From the NCBI GenBank assembly GCA_964358895.1, contig CAYHPR010000019.1, positions 1 through 10,961 of the forward strand: a DNA stretch of 10,961 nt, given 5' to 3'. The first letter of the stretch is position 1, and each line of letters opens with the position of its first letter. Source of the stretch: CAYHPR01 sp964358895. GTDB taxonomy: Archaea > Micrarchaeota > Micrarchaeia > CABMEP01. The position numbers were made by a program, and so were the translations under genes. The notes below the pieces were generated by a model. That model searched no databases, was not told the origin of the DNA, and worked only from the letters and a program-made list of their open reading frames with translations. Shown piece by piece: positions 1 through 6,409 of this stretch.

Positions 1-1
1 T

Positions 2-1360
2 GCAAGTAAGAAATTGTTAGATGGAATGGACCTTCAAGTCTATGATCAATTAACAAACGTAGCAACTCTGCCAGGAATAGTAAGACATGCCTATTGCATG
101 CCCGATGGCCATTCCGGATATGGCTTTCCAATCGGCGGTGTCGCAGCTTTCGATGCAAACGAAGGCGTCATTTCGCCAGGAGGGGTAGGCTTCGATATCA
201 ATTGCGGTATGAGGCTTGTCAAAACAAATCTCACTTTCGACCAAGTAAAACCACATATCAAAGAACTAACTGACAAACTATACGAAAAAGTTCCTGCAGG
301 TGTGGGATCAACAGGATTTGTTAAGATTACAAAAGACCAGTTTAGAAAAGTTGTTGAAGAAGGTGCAGAGTGGTGTGTAAAAAATGGATACGGGTGGGAA
401 GAGGATCTGAAAAGAACTGAGGAAAATGGTAGGATGGATGCTGATGCAAAAATAATCAGCCAAAGAGCTATCGATCGAGGTTATAACCAGATAGGAACAT
501 TGGGATCTGGAAATCATTATTTAGAGATTCAAGTAGTCAAAAAAGAAAATATTTATGATGAAACAATTGCAAAAAAACTTGGAATATTCCCAGATCAGAT
601 TGTAATAATGTTTCATTGCGGCAGTCGTGGCTTTGGACACCAAGTAGCAACAGATAGCTTGAACACTTTTCTTCCAATAATGGAAAGTAAATACAAGATA
701 AAGATTCTTGACAGAGAACTTGCGTGTGCACCGTTCAATTCACCTGAAGGACAAACTTACTTCAAAGGAATGAAAGGTGGAATAAATATGTCATTCGCAA
801 ACAGACAGGTAATTCTGCATCGTATTAGAGAAGTTTTTAGTGAAGTTTTCAAACAAGACGCAGAGAAATTGGGAATGCATCAGATCTATGATGTCGCACA
901 CAATACAGCTAAACTTGAAAAATATCTAATTGAGGGAAGCTGGAAAGAAGTTATCACGCATAGAAAGGGCGCTACTAGGGCATTTGGTCCAGGAAGACAA
1001 GAAGTCCCACAGGAATACCGAGACATTGGTCAACCCGTAATTATCGGAGGTTCGATGGAAACCGGCAGTTATCTTCTTATTGGAACAAAGAAAGCAGAAG
1101 ATGAAACCTGGGGCAGTACTGCGCATGGAAGTGGAAGAACAATGTCAAGAACAAAGGCAAAGGGTTTGTTCCGCGGGGAACAGCTGCAAAAGGATATGGA
1201 AAAACGCGGCATATACGTTCGAACAGATAGTATGCCCGGACTAGCAGAGGAAGCTGGGGCTGCTTACAAAGATATAGATGAGGTAATTGATGCCGCTCAT
1301 CAGACAGGTATTTCAAAACGAATCTGCCGTATGACGCCTATCGGAAATATTAAAGGATGA
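2..1360 (+). CDS. rtcB: RtcB, tRNA-splicing/RNA repair ligase (5' partial)
   Basis: GTP- and Mn-dependent RNA ligase. It joins a 2',3'-cyclic phosphate or 3'-phosphate end to a 5'-OH end in archaeal tRNA splicing and RNA repair, in the cytosol. The frame is open to the left edge, so the true start lies outside the window. Counting from the TTG at 14, the active-site residues are visible: FDINCG (D61, C64), SGNH (N167, H168), HCGSRG (H201), AHN (H296) and the guanylated histidine in AHGSGR (H371). Against the Pyrococcus enzyme (C98, H203, H234, H329, H404) the offset is a steady 33-35 residues, so roughly 30 residues are missing upstream. The C-terminus IGNIKG is the usual family end. No intein interrupts the visible part. 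The last 48 bases are overlapped antisense by the endonuclease gene. Its activator, archease, lies on the same strand at 5982-6404, beyond the gap. Confidence 0.97.
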   Translation, partial: ASKKLLDGMDLQVYDQLTNVATLPGIVRHAYCMPDGHSGYGFPIGGVAAFDANEGVISPGGVGFDINCGMRLVKTNLTFDQVKPHIKELTDKLYEKVPAGVGSTGFVKITKDQFRKVVEEGAEWCVKNGYGWEEDLKRTEENGRMDADAKIISQRAIDRGYNQIGTLGSGNHYLEIQVVKKENIYDETIAKKLGIFPDQIVIMFHCGSRGFGHQVATDSLNTFLPIMESKYKIKILDRELACAPFNSPEGQTYFKGMKGGINMSFANRQVILHRIREVFSEVFKQDAEKLGMHQIYDVAHNTAKLEKYLIEGSWKEVITHRKGATRAFGPGRQEVPQEYRDIGQPVIIGGSMETGSYLLIGTKKAEDETWGSTAHGSGRTMSRTKAKGLFRGEQLQKDMEKRGIYVRTDSMPGLAEEAGAAYKDIDEVIDAAHQTGISKRICRMTPIGNIKG

Positions 1361-2476
1361 TCTTGAAGCAGATAAACGTTCTAAGTCTTTTTTTACTTTA
1401 GTATCTATCCTATTTCTTAAATTACGCAACTGAGGCTCTATTTCCTTGTGCCTCACTAATTTGCTGCGGTAGATCTTTAACAAAAGTTCTCGCCTATCAA
1501 TCTTCTCCTTATGTCTAATTGGCAATGTACCGAGCAAACGAATAACATCTGGCCGATTAGTAATATCTAATGTGAAGTAGTCTTTGTTGTACCTTAACAC
1601 TATATTATTTTTCTTCCGTAAACTTCCTGCTTTAAAGGTCCTGCCAATAAATGGTTTGAATCTTAACTGAATTAATCTATCTCTGATAAAACTCAGCAGT
1701 CTCAAATCCTGTCCAAATACTCGAATAACAAATTGGAAGTATTGACCTGTTTTACGAATTATAATGCTTCCGTCAGAATCAATAAAACCTGCAAGGAAAC
1801 TTAGAAATTCATTGGTCCTGTTTAAATTAAATATAGATTTTTTACGATTCTCTGGCAAAAGGAATGCAAAACTGTTATCTAATTCCACTGAAACGTGAGT
1901 TTGATAGCCGCCAAGCGTATTCTTTATCGGATAGATAAGAACGTTTCCATATCTTTTGAAAGTGTCTCTTACCAGTTCAATCAGAGTTTCATGTGTAGAA
2001 TTTGTGGCGAGTCTTACAGTGTATTTTGATCTCCTATGTGCATTTAAATCACCGTCTACTAATCCTAACATATAGGCTTTTTCAAGTTTAGCTCCATCGA
2101 AACTAGTTCTTTTATATTTTCGCCGTAAAAGTTGCACTTCATAATCACTCCTAAGAGCTACTTTATTCGCAGACAAGATCTTCCTTATTATCTCTCTAAC
2201 TATATTTAACTTCCTAGATATCTGTCTGATCCCATATTTTTTCTTTTGATAAAGAGATAGTATTTTGGCAGTGGGGTACTCTGTATTTCTCCTTAAAACG
2301 AAAGCCTCAGAAGTATTCCTAAGTTTTATTCCCATTTTCTTTAGTCTTTTTCTCACTGTTTCCCAAGCTATAGGACTTTTGTATCTGTTCTCTATGAAGC
2401 TTCTAGTATTCTCAATACTCCGTCCAGTAAGATAAATTATTTTCATATCTTGAAGGATTTGTTTTGTGATCTTCAT
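1313..2476 (-). CDS. Stand-alone LAGLIDADG homing endonuclease with N-terminal HTH
   Basis: Predicted site-specific DNA endonuclease of 387 aa, with two LAGLIDADG motifs in one chain (monomeric type). Motif 1 is MLGLVDGDL (about residues 136-144, catalytic Asp D143). Motif 2 is FLAGFIDSDGS (227-237, catalytic D235). Both acidic residues are present, so it is probably active. The N-terminal ~110 residues look like two helix-turn-helix segments (about 1-50 and 65-110), as in many free-standing archaeal members. No intein splicing motifs flank the domain. Start ATG at 2476 is preceded by GGTGG, which directly follows the TAA of the upstream 131-aa gene, so the two are co-transcribed and probably translationally coupled. 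The 3' end runs 48 bases into the end of rtcB on the opposite strand. It may be a selfish gene inserted beside rtcB. The DNA target is unknown. Confidence 0.9.
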   Translation of the reverse strand: MKITKQILQDMKIIYLTGRSIENTRSFIENRYKSPIAWETVRKRLKKMGIKLRNTSEAFVLRRNTEYPTAKILSLYQKKKYGIRQISRKLNIVREIIRKILSANKVALRSDYEVQLLRRKYKRTSFDGAKLEKAYMLGLVDGDLNAHRRSKYTVRLATNSTHETLIELVRDTFKRYGNVLIYPIKNTLGGYQTHVSVELDNSFAFLLPENRKKSIFNLNRTNEFLSFLAGFIDSDGSIIIRKTGQYFQFVIRVFGQDLRLLSFIRDRLIQLRFKPFIGRTFKAGSLRKKNNIVLRYNKDYFTLDITNRPDVIRLLGTLPIRHKEKIDRRELLLKIYRSKLVRHKEIEPQLRNLRNRIDTKVKKDLERLSASRSSFNISDRRHTADSF

Positions 2477-2485
2477 ATTCCCACC

Positions 2486-2881
2486 TTAAATATAATCTAC
2501 TAAATTAAAACCAGAAGTGGCGGGCATCCGCCACTTTGGATTTGGTCTTTTGAAAGCAACTGACAAAATCCTAGAAGCTTGCCTCTTTGTCAGCTTGTCT
2601 ACGGAGGGAACCGATGGATCTAGTTCTATTCTTTTCCTGCTGATCAGATTATTGATCACAGCTTTCTGTTTCTCAGTAGCCAACTGATCAAAAACTGGGG
2701 AATGGCCATTGCCATTCAGTCTATCTGTCCTTGCATCTTTCCTGAAGATTGCATATAATGTCACAAGCTGCTCTTCAGATATTTGACCTACTGCAGACTT
2801 AAGAGACTTCTCAAATGTCGCATATTCTGCAACGAAGTCTTCTATTTCTTTTAATTTTTCAATTTTGTTTTCCGTTTCCAT
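2486..2881 (-). CDS. Small protein with ATEKQ/LTKxxAS motif, function unknown
   Basis: A 131-aa predicted cytosolic protein. Residues 1-50 are charged and helical. Residues 68-79 read ATEKQKAVINNL and 96-106 read KLTKRQASRIL. This pairing of 'ATEKQ' and 'LTKxxAS' recurs as a short module at the ends of phage and plasmid recombination or ssDNA-handling proteins; that link is my recollection of the motif and is not proof of function. The start at ATG 2881 is chosen because GGAG sits 7 bases upstream. The frame stays open to 3010, which would add 43 hydrophobic residues, but that stretch coincides with strong RNA hairpins and fits poorly with a nucleic-acid-type domain. It is followed after 9 bases by the LAGLIDADG endonuclease gene, so it may be its partner or another part of the same mobile unit. 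Confidence 0.65.
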   Translation of the reverse strand: METENKIEKLKEIEDFVAEYATFEKSLKSAVGQISEEQLVTLYAIFRKDARTDRLNGNGHSPVFDQLATEKQKAVINNLISRKRIELDPSVPSVDKLTKRQASRILSVAFKRPNPKWRMPATSGFNLVDYI

Positions 2882-2882
2882 A

Positions 2883-2956
2883 TTTTCACTCCGAGAACCA
2901 TTTTCGTTCTCGACCGAAAGGTTATGGGACGAAAAGGGAAGCGCAAGGAGTGAAAA
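2883..2956 (-). promoter_or_regulatory. Leader RNA structure pairing with the SD of the 131-aa gene
   Basis: On the minus strand, TTTTCACTCC (2947-2956) is perfectly complementary to GGAGTGAAAA (2883-2892), which contains the GGAG ribosome binding site and ends one base before ATG 2881. Inside the loop, GAGAAC/GTTCTC (2906-2911 with 2893-2898) forms a 6-bp stem stacked on the outer one. An alternative 7-bp pairing, TTTTCGT (2929-2935) with ACGAAAA (2901-2907), would exclude that inner stem. This layout could make translation switchable. No known riboswitch class is recognised. Confidence 0.45.
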
Positions 2957-3026
2957 GTAGAGGAAAGCAAGGAAAGGAATAGCTAGGCTGCAGAAGTGAC
3001 GTATAAACATTTTGTTTATTAGACGG

Positions 3027-3073
3027 TCAAAAACAGCAAAATTTTGTATTAGAAAATTTGATACTGTTTTTGA
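3027..3073. repeat. Long imperfect hairpin (10-bp + 7-bp stems)
   Basis: The outer arms TCAAAAACAG (3027-3036) and CTGTTTTTGA (3064-3073) are perfect inverse complements. Nested inside, AAATTTT (3039-3045) pairs with AAAATTT (3053-3059) around a 7-base loop. Only a 2-by-4-base internal bulge separates the two stems. It could cap the 5' end of the minus-strand leader RNA, terminate the upstream lipoprotein transcript, or be an end structure of a mobile element. Confidence 0.6.
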
Positions 3074-3096
3074 GACGTCCCTTGGTTCTAAGACTC

Positions 3097-3105
3097 TAAT
3101 ATATA
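3097..3105 (-). promoter_or_regulatory. Possible TATA box for the 131-aa/endonuclease unit
   Basis: The minus-strand sequence TATATATTA would place a transcription start near 3073, exactly where the long hairpin begins. This is a sequence match only. Confidence 0.3.
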
Positions 3106-3203
3106 CGTTCTATGTGTTGATTGCAGGCATAGCACTATTTATTTTGACTATTATTACGGGCCTCTTGGAGATATAACTATTATCAATGTTTATGTAGCTT
3201 CTG

Positions 3204-4424
3204 TTAATTTTGAGTGCAATAAGCGGACTTGAAGGTGTAGTTGCTCTTTGCGCAGTAGGATGTGTCGTTCAGTTTTTCTGCCAACCATTCATAGCAAAAC
3301 CATCTATTAAGATCATCAATCAAGACGTCGCAAACGTCCTTGGAGCTTGTTATATTGTATACGGCTTCGATACAACCCCTGCTGAAATCGAGTCCGCCAA
3401 TAAAATAATCATTACAGAGTGACGCATTTCCTTTAACGGAATCGTAATAGCACTGGTTCACCAGAGATTCGGGCAGCCCAGGGCATCTCTTAACAACCGG
3501 TGCGGGGAGCTGAAAAACCGAGTCCGAAATATCAATGTTCAAGGAAATTTTATTAACTTCAATAACGTCAGTTAGAGAACTCTCCTCAGTCCTATTAATC
3601 TCAATCATTTCGTTTCCATCAATAATAATTATTGGTAACAGCATTGTTGTGTTGAACGAAACTATAGACTGCAATGCCACGCCGCTTTCTTTATCAAGAC
3701 AAGTTGTTAAAATTATCAAGTCACGGGGTTTTCCACTAAAATCAGCTATAAAGTTCCGCATTTCCAAACTTTGGTTCCGTAAATAGAGTGCGCTCAAGTT
3801 CTGTAATCTTATATTTTCAAATAGATAACATGAACGATTTGCGATCGTAGTTTCAGTTGTATTTTGTGGGAGTTGCATCATTCCACGATCTATGAGTTCT
3901 GTAGCTATTTTTTCATTAAATTTTCGGCCAAAAAAAAGGGAAAGTGCATCATGTTTTCCAGGATCTGCTACTTCTTCTTCACACAAACTCTTTATTTTTG
4001 ATGGGTCCTGCGGATATATAAAGGACCAAAGCCCTGCGAAATTACTGCTGGTTGGGCATACATATCGCTTCCCAGCGATTTCATAGAAGCTTGCATTACT
4101 CTCCACATCTGACAAAGCTCCGATTACTTTGATATCGGCTCTCGCGTTGTTTTCTTTTACCAATTTCTTCATTATTCCGCGGGAGTTCAAGCTCGGTATA
4201 CTATAGTTAGCAAACATCTCGTAGCTTTTTATTTCGCTTTGTTTTTTAATGAGCTCTAAAAAGAGGGACTTCATATCTTTCTTCAGTTCTAGACATCCAA
4301 AGAGCAGAAGAGCACTGATTATTACTACTAGATAACTATCTTTCTTAGACTCGTGGTTAGCGTTAGCCAGAATATAACCTAATTGTGATCTATTCGTAAC
4401 AGATTTGTCAGCTTGTTTTTGCAT
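3204..4424 (-). CDS. Cys-rich, heavily sequoned surface lipoprotein-like protein
   Basis: A 406-aa predicted exported protein of unknown function. A charged N-terminal stretch of about 29 residues precedes one hydrophobic segment ending in LLLFGC, a lipobox-like motif, so it is probably anchored to the outer face of the membrane. About a dozen N-x-S/T sequons follow, which fits archaeal N-glycosylation. The last ~95 residues hold many cysteines in a repeating pattern (for example QCYYDS, SLCND, RGCIEA, FCYEWL, SYCAK), resembling Cys-patterned tails common in DPANN surface proteins and likely disulfide-bonded. The start is uncertain among GTG 4433, ATG 4430 and ATG 4424. I prefer 4424 because GTGAT lies just upstream as a ribosome binding site. 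It is divergent from the methyltransferase gene. Confidence 0.75.
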   Translation of the reverse strand: MQKQADKSVTNRSQLGYILANANHESKKDSYLVVIISALLLFGCLELKKDMKSLFLELIKKQSEIKSYEMFANYSIPSLNSRGIMKKLVKENNARADIKVIGALSDVESNASFYEIAGKRYVCPTSSNFAGLWSFIYPQDPSKIKSLCEEEVADPGKHDALSLFFGRKFNEKIATELIDRGMMQLPQNTTETTIANRSCYLFENIRLQNLSALYLRNQSLEMRNFIADFSGKPRDLIILTTCLDKESGVALQSIVSFNTTMLLPIIIIDGNEMIEINRTEESSLTDVIEVNKISLNIDISDSVFQLPAPVVKRCPGLPESLVNQCYYDSVKGNASLCNDYFIGGLDFSRGCIEAVYNITSSKDVCDVLIDDLNRWFCYEWLAEKLNDTSYCAKSNYTFKSAYCTQN

Positions 4425-4455
4425 CAACATCACTTAAAATAATTACAGATATCCT

Positions 4456-4465
4456 TATATTTAAA
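4456..4465 (-). promoter_or_regulatory. TATA box of the lipoprotein gene
   Basis: TTTAAATATA on the minus strand lies 22 bases before the GTG at 4433 and about 31 before ATG 4424. This is the right distance for an archaeal TBP site with a very short leader. Confidence 0.6.
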
Positions 4466-4474
4466 TGTATATTT

Positions 4475-4494
4475 TAACGACGGTACCGTCTTTA
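4475..4494. promoter_or_regulatory. Palindromic operator candidate between divergent promoters
   Basis: GACGGTACCGTC (4479-4490) is a perfect 12-bp palindrome. With flanking TAA (4475-4477) and TTA (4492-4494), 18 of 20 positions are symmetric. It sits between the minus TATA box (4456-4465) and the plus TATA-like box (4529-4538), and is GC-rich in an AT-rich spacer. Its regulator is unknown. Confidence 0.5.
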
Positions 4495-4528
4495 GGTCTG
4501 TGAAAGGCTAGTTCTAATTTTGTATTCC

Positions 4529-4538
4529 TTTAATAAAT
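4529..4538 (+). promoter_or_regulatory. TATA-like box of the methyltransferase gene
   Basis: TTTAATAAAT is centred about 25 bases before ATG 4558. No ribosome binding site is visible, so the transcript is probably leaderless. Confidence 0.5.
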
Positions 4539-4557
4539 TTAACAAATAATCTATTGT

Positions 4558-5289
4558 ATGCACATTACAAAAAGACAAAAATATATTCAAGAATATTATG
4601 AAAGAAATTACGGGTATGCACTAATTAATGGTCTTGATGAAGAAATTAAAGCGTACGGTAATTTTCTGATAACTAATATAAAGGGAAAGACTTTGGATTT
4701 TGGATGTGGCCCCTCTATTCACTTTAATGCGTTATTCATGCCAAATGCAACATTGATTGATGGCATAGACATTACTCCAGAAAATATAACTTTTACAAAA
4801 GCCAAGATTAAGTCCTTTGCTCCTGAATCGTATAAAAAAATAGAGGGATTTATTCGCAAATCAGGTATTAAAAAGTATTCGACAAGTAAACAGATAAGAA
4901 AAATAAGGCACCTGATTGTTTCAGATTTCACAAAGAAGATCCCTCGAATACTTAAACCAAAAAGCTATGATTCAGTTGTTTCTACATTTAGCATAGGGTG
5001 TCTAAGAACAGTTGAAGGATATGAATCTGCGATAAAAAATATGTTTAACCTGACAAAGAAGGGGGGAAGGATAATTATTCTCAATACTAATGGCATGAAT
5101 GCCAATCAGATAGTTCCTGAGATTACATATAATGGTTTGGAACTTGCAAATAAGTCACATACGTATCTTCAAAATTATCTTAAAAAGCTGGGTTGTAAAA
5201 ATGTAAGAACCAAAACTGTAAGAATCGAACCAAATCTAGATGAGATGTACAAGCATTCAAAACTGTTCTTAACTCATGCAGAAAAATAA
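4558..5289 (+). CDS. Class I SAM-dependent methyltransferase
   Basis: A 243-aa soluble methyltransferase with a Rossmann-type fold. Motif I is TLDFGCGPS (residues 45-53) and binds S-adenosylmethionine. The acidic residue after strand 2 is D71 in DGIDIT, D123 in VSDF fits the adenine-contacting position, SYDSVVSTFSIGCL (136-149) is the motif IV region, and KKGGRIII (167-174) is the post-core strand. The 'FGCGPS' motif and the layout around motif IV resemble the NNMT/PNMT/TEMT small-molecule methyltransferases, but the substrate cannot be told from sequence. Start ATG 4558 follows a TATA-like box by about 25 bases and has no Shine-Dalgarno. The 3' end overlaps a possible Lys-rich frame cut by the assembly gap. 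Confidence 0.85.
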   Translation: MHITKRQKYIQEYYERNYGYALINGLDEEIKAYGNFLITNIKGKTLDFGCGPSIHFNALFMPNATLIDGIDITPENITFTKAKIKSFAPESYKKIEGFIRKSGIKKYSTSKQIRKIRHLIVSDFTKKIPRILKPKSYDSVVSTFSIGCLRTVEGYESAIKNMFNLTKKGGRIIILNTNGMNANQIVPEITYNGLELANKSHTYLQNYLKKLGCKNVRTKTVRIEPNLDEMYKHSKLFLTHAEK

Positions 5290-5351
5290 TAAAAGAAGTA
5301 AGAAGAAAAGAGCCCGTATAAAAACAACTAATTCTAAAAGCTCATCGCTGT
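5276..5351 (+). CDS. Possible Lys/Arg-rich ORF, cut by assembly gap
   Basis: An ATG at 5276 overlaps the end of the methyltransferase gene by 14 bases and opens a frame of 25 residues before the N run. The composition is extremely basic and low-complexity (Lys, Arg, Ser, Asn). It could be the flexible N-terminus of a nucleic-acid-binding protein, or a chance frame in A-rich DNA. Confidence 0.2.
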
Positions 5352-5451
5352 NNNNNNNNNNNNNNNNNNNNNNNNNNNNNNNNNNNNNNNNNNNNNNNNN
5401 NNNNNNNNNNNNNNNNNNNNNNNNNNNNNNNNNNNNNNNNNNNNNNNNNNN
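5352..5451. other. Assembly gap (100 N)
   Basis: A run of exactly 100 undetermined bases, a common scaffolding placeholder, so the true distance is unknown. The GTPase to its right lacks all residues before its NKxD motif. In G3E GTPases these usually number more than 100, so the real gap is probably several hundred bases or more. Confidence 0.98.
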
Positions 5452-5967
5452 AAATTTCCTCAACTAGGACATACTGGAAGAATGCAGATAGAAGGAGCTG
5501 ATGTAATAATTGTGAATAAAATAGATTTAGTAGACGCTGATCAATTAGATGCAATAATGCAAAACATTAGAGAACTAAACGAAAATGCAGTTTTTGTAAA
5601 AGCAATTAACGGAAGAATTCCGTTAGGATTTATATCTGGAATTAGAACACGTAAGCCAAGAGCCAGTATAAAGGAAATAAAAGAACCAGTTCCTCACAGT
5701 CCAGAAGAAAAATCATTCGTTTATAGATCAGATAAGAAAATTAATTTAGATAAATTCAAAGAGTTTGCAAACTCTTTGCCAACTGAAATCTATCGATCGA
5801 AAGGTTTCCTTAATGCAGATAACGGATATCTTTTTGATTATGTGAATGGAAGATGGAATCTAAAAGAATACGTTAGAAATAAAACGGAATTAGTGTTCAT
5901 TGGAAAAGAAATTGACGCAGCAAAAGAAAAAGTAATTGAAAGATTGAAAACTTGCGAAATTGATTAA
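5452..5967 (+). CDS. CobW-type G3E GTPase / metal chaperone (5' partial)
   Basis: The C-terminal 171 residues of a P-loop GTPase of the G3E class (CobW, HypB, UreG, YjiA), whose members use GTP to deliver or insert metals such as Co, Zn or Ni. The guanine-specificity motif NKID is at residues 22-25 of the visible part, preceded by the typical ADVIIV strand. The C-terminal ~90 residues match the CobW_C pattern: a basic/aromatic strand (FVYRSD), LPTEIYRSKGFL, and a final LVFIG strand followed by a helix. That tail favours the CobW/YjiA branch over HypB and UreG. The P-loop and switch motifs are lost in the gap. Archease follows after 14 bases, so they probably form an operon. The metal is unknown. 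Confidence 0.8.
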   Translation, partial: KFPQLGHTGRMQIEGADVIIVNKIDLVDADQLDAIMQNIRELNENAVFVKAINGRIPLGFISGIRTRKPRASIKEIKEPVPHSPEEKSFVYRSDKKINLDKFKEFANSLPTEIYRSKGFLNADNGYLFDYVNGRWNLKEYVRNKTELVFIGKEIDAAKEKVIERLKTCEID

Positions 5968-5981
5968 TTGTTTGTGATAGA

Positions 5982-6404
5982 ATGCCCTACAAATATCTTG
6001 AAGAGATTGCATATGCGGATGTTGCATTTGAAGCAACTGGAAAAACGCTGGAAGAACTTTTCGAATCTGCAGGACTTGCAGTTACTAACATTATGGTCAA
6101 GGAAGTAAAAAGGATCGAACCGAACGTAAAAAAGACTATTAAAAAGGAAGCAGGCGCAGTTGATAAACTGCTTTTTGACTTCCTGGATGAATTAGTATTT
6201 CTTAAGGATGCAGAACAGCTATTGTTTAGCAAATTTGAGATTACAATAAAAGATGAAAAACAACTAGTTGCCATAGCTTATGGTGAAAAAATCGATCCGA
6301 AAAAACATCAGCTGATTGTAGATGCAAAAGCAATTACGTATCATAACTTTGAAGTCAAAAAAACAAAAGAAGGCTGGAAAGCAACAGTAATTGTTGATGT
6401 ATAA
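5982..6404 (+). CDS. Archease, RtcB activator
   Basis: A 140-aa protein of the archease family. It promotes guanylation and multiple turnover of the RNA ligase RtcB and widens its nucleotide use. Family landmarks are clear: ADVAFEATG near the N-terminus with the metal-binding Asp (D13), KTLEELFESAG, LLFDFLDELVFL (63-74), LLFSKFEI, AYGEKIDPKKH, the AITYHNFEV strand and a terminal VIVDV with the second acidic site (D139). The usual H-T/S before A-D is replaced by A10-Y11, a variant of that loop. Start ATG 5982 has GTGAT three bases upstream. It sits 14 bases after the CobW-type GTPase and ends 5 bases before the convergent membrane-protein gene. Its partner rtcB is on the same strand at the window's left end. 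Confidence 0.93.
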   Translation: MPYKYLEEIAYADVAFEATGKTLEELFESAGLAVTNIMVKEVKRIEPNVKKTIKKEAGAVDKLLFDFLDELVFLKDAEQLLFSKFEITIKDEKQLVAIAYGEKIDPKKHQLIVDAKAITYHNFEVKKTKEGWKATVIVDV

Positions 6405-6409
6405 TTTGT

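Larger units (their letters stand above)
2882..3203. other. Intergenic/leader region with two structured elements
   Basis: About 320 bases without a convincing gene, lying between the 3' end of the lipoprotein gene and the start of the 131-aa gene (both minus strand). It contains a minus-strand TATA-like box, a long hairpin and a structure overlapping the ribosome binding site; each is listed separately. A weak 54-codon plus-strand frame (TTG 3012 to TAA 3176) ends in a membrane-helix-like stretch and is discussed under findings. Confidence 0.6.

Noticed and set aside
1313..2476. Endonuclease as part of an intein or intron in rtcB
   Set aside because: It is on the opposite strand, lies mostly downstream of the rtcB stop, has its own start and ribosome binding site, and shows no splicing motifs.
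2882..3010. N-terminal extension of the 131-aa protein to 174 aa, looking like a signal peptide
   Set aside because: The stretch coincides with strong RNA stems, a good ribosome binding site precedes the internal ATG 2881, and the rest of the protein looks cytosolic.
3210..3422. 70-codon plus-strand frame antisense to the surface protein
   Set aside because: It lies wholly within the antisense of a well-supported gene and has no recognisable domain or start signal.
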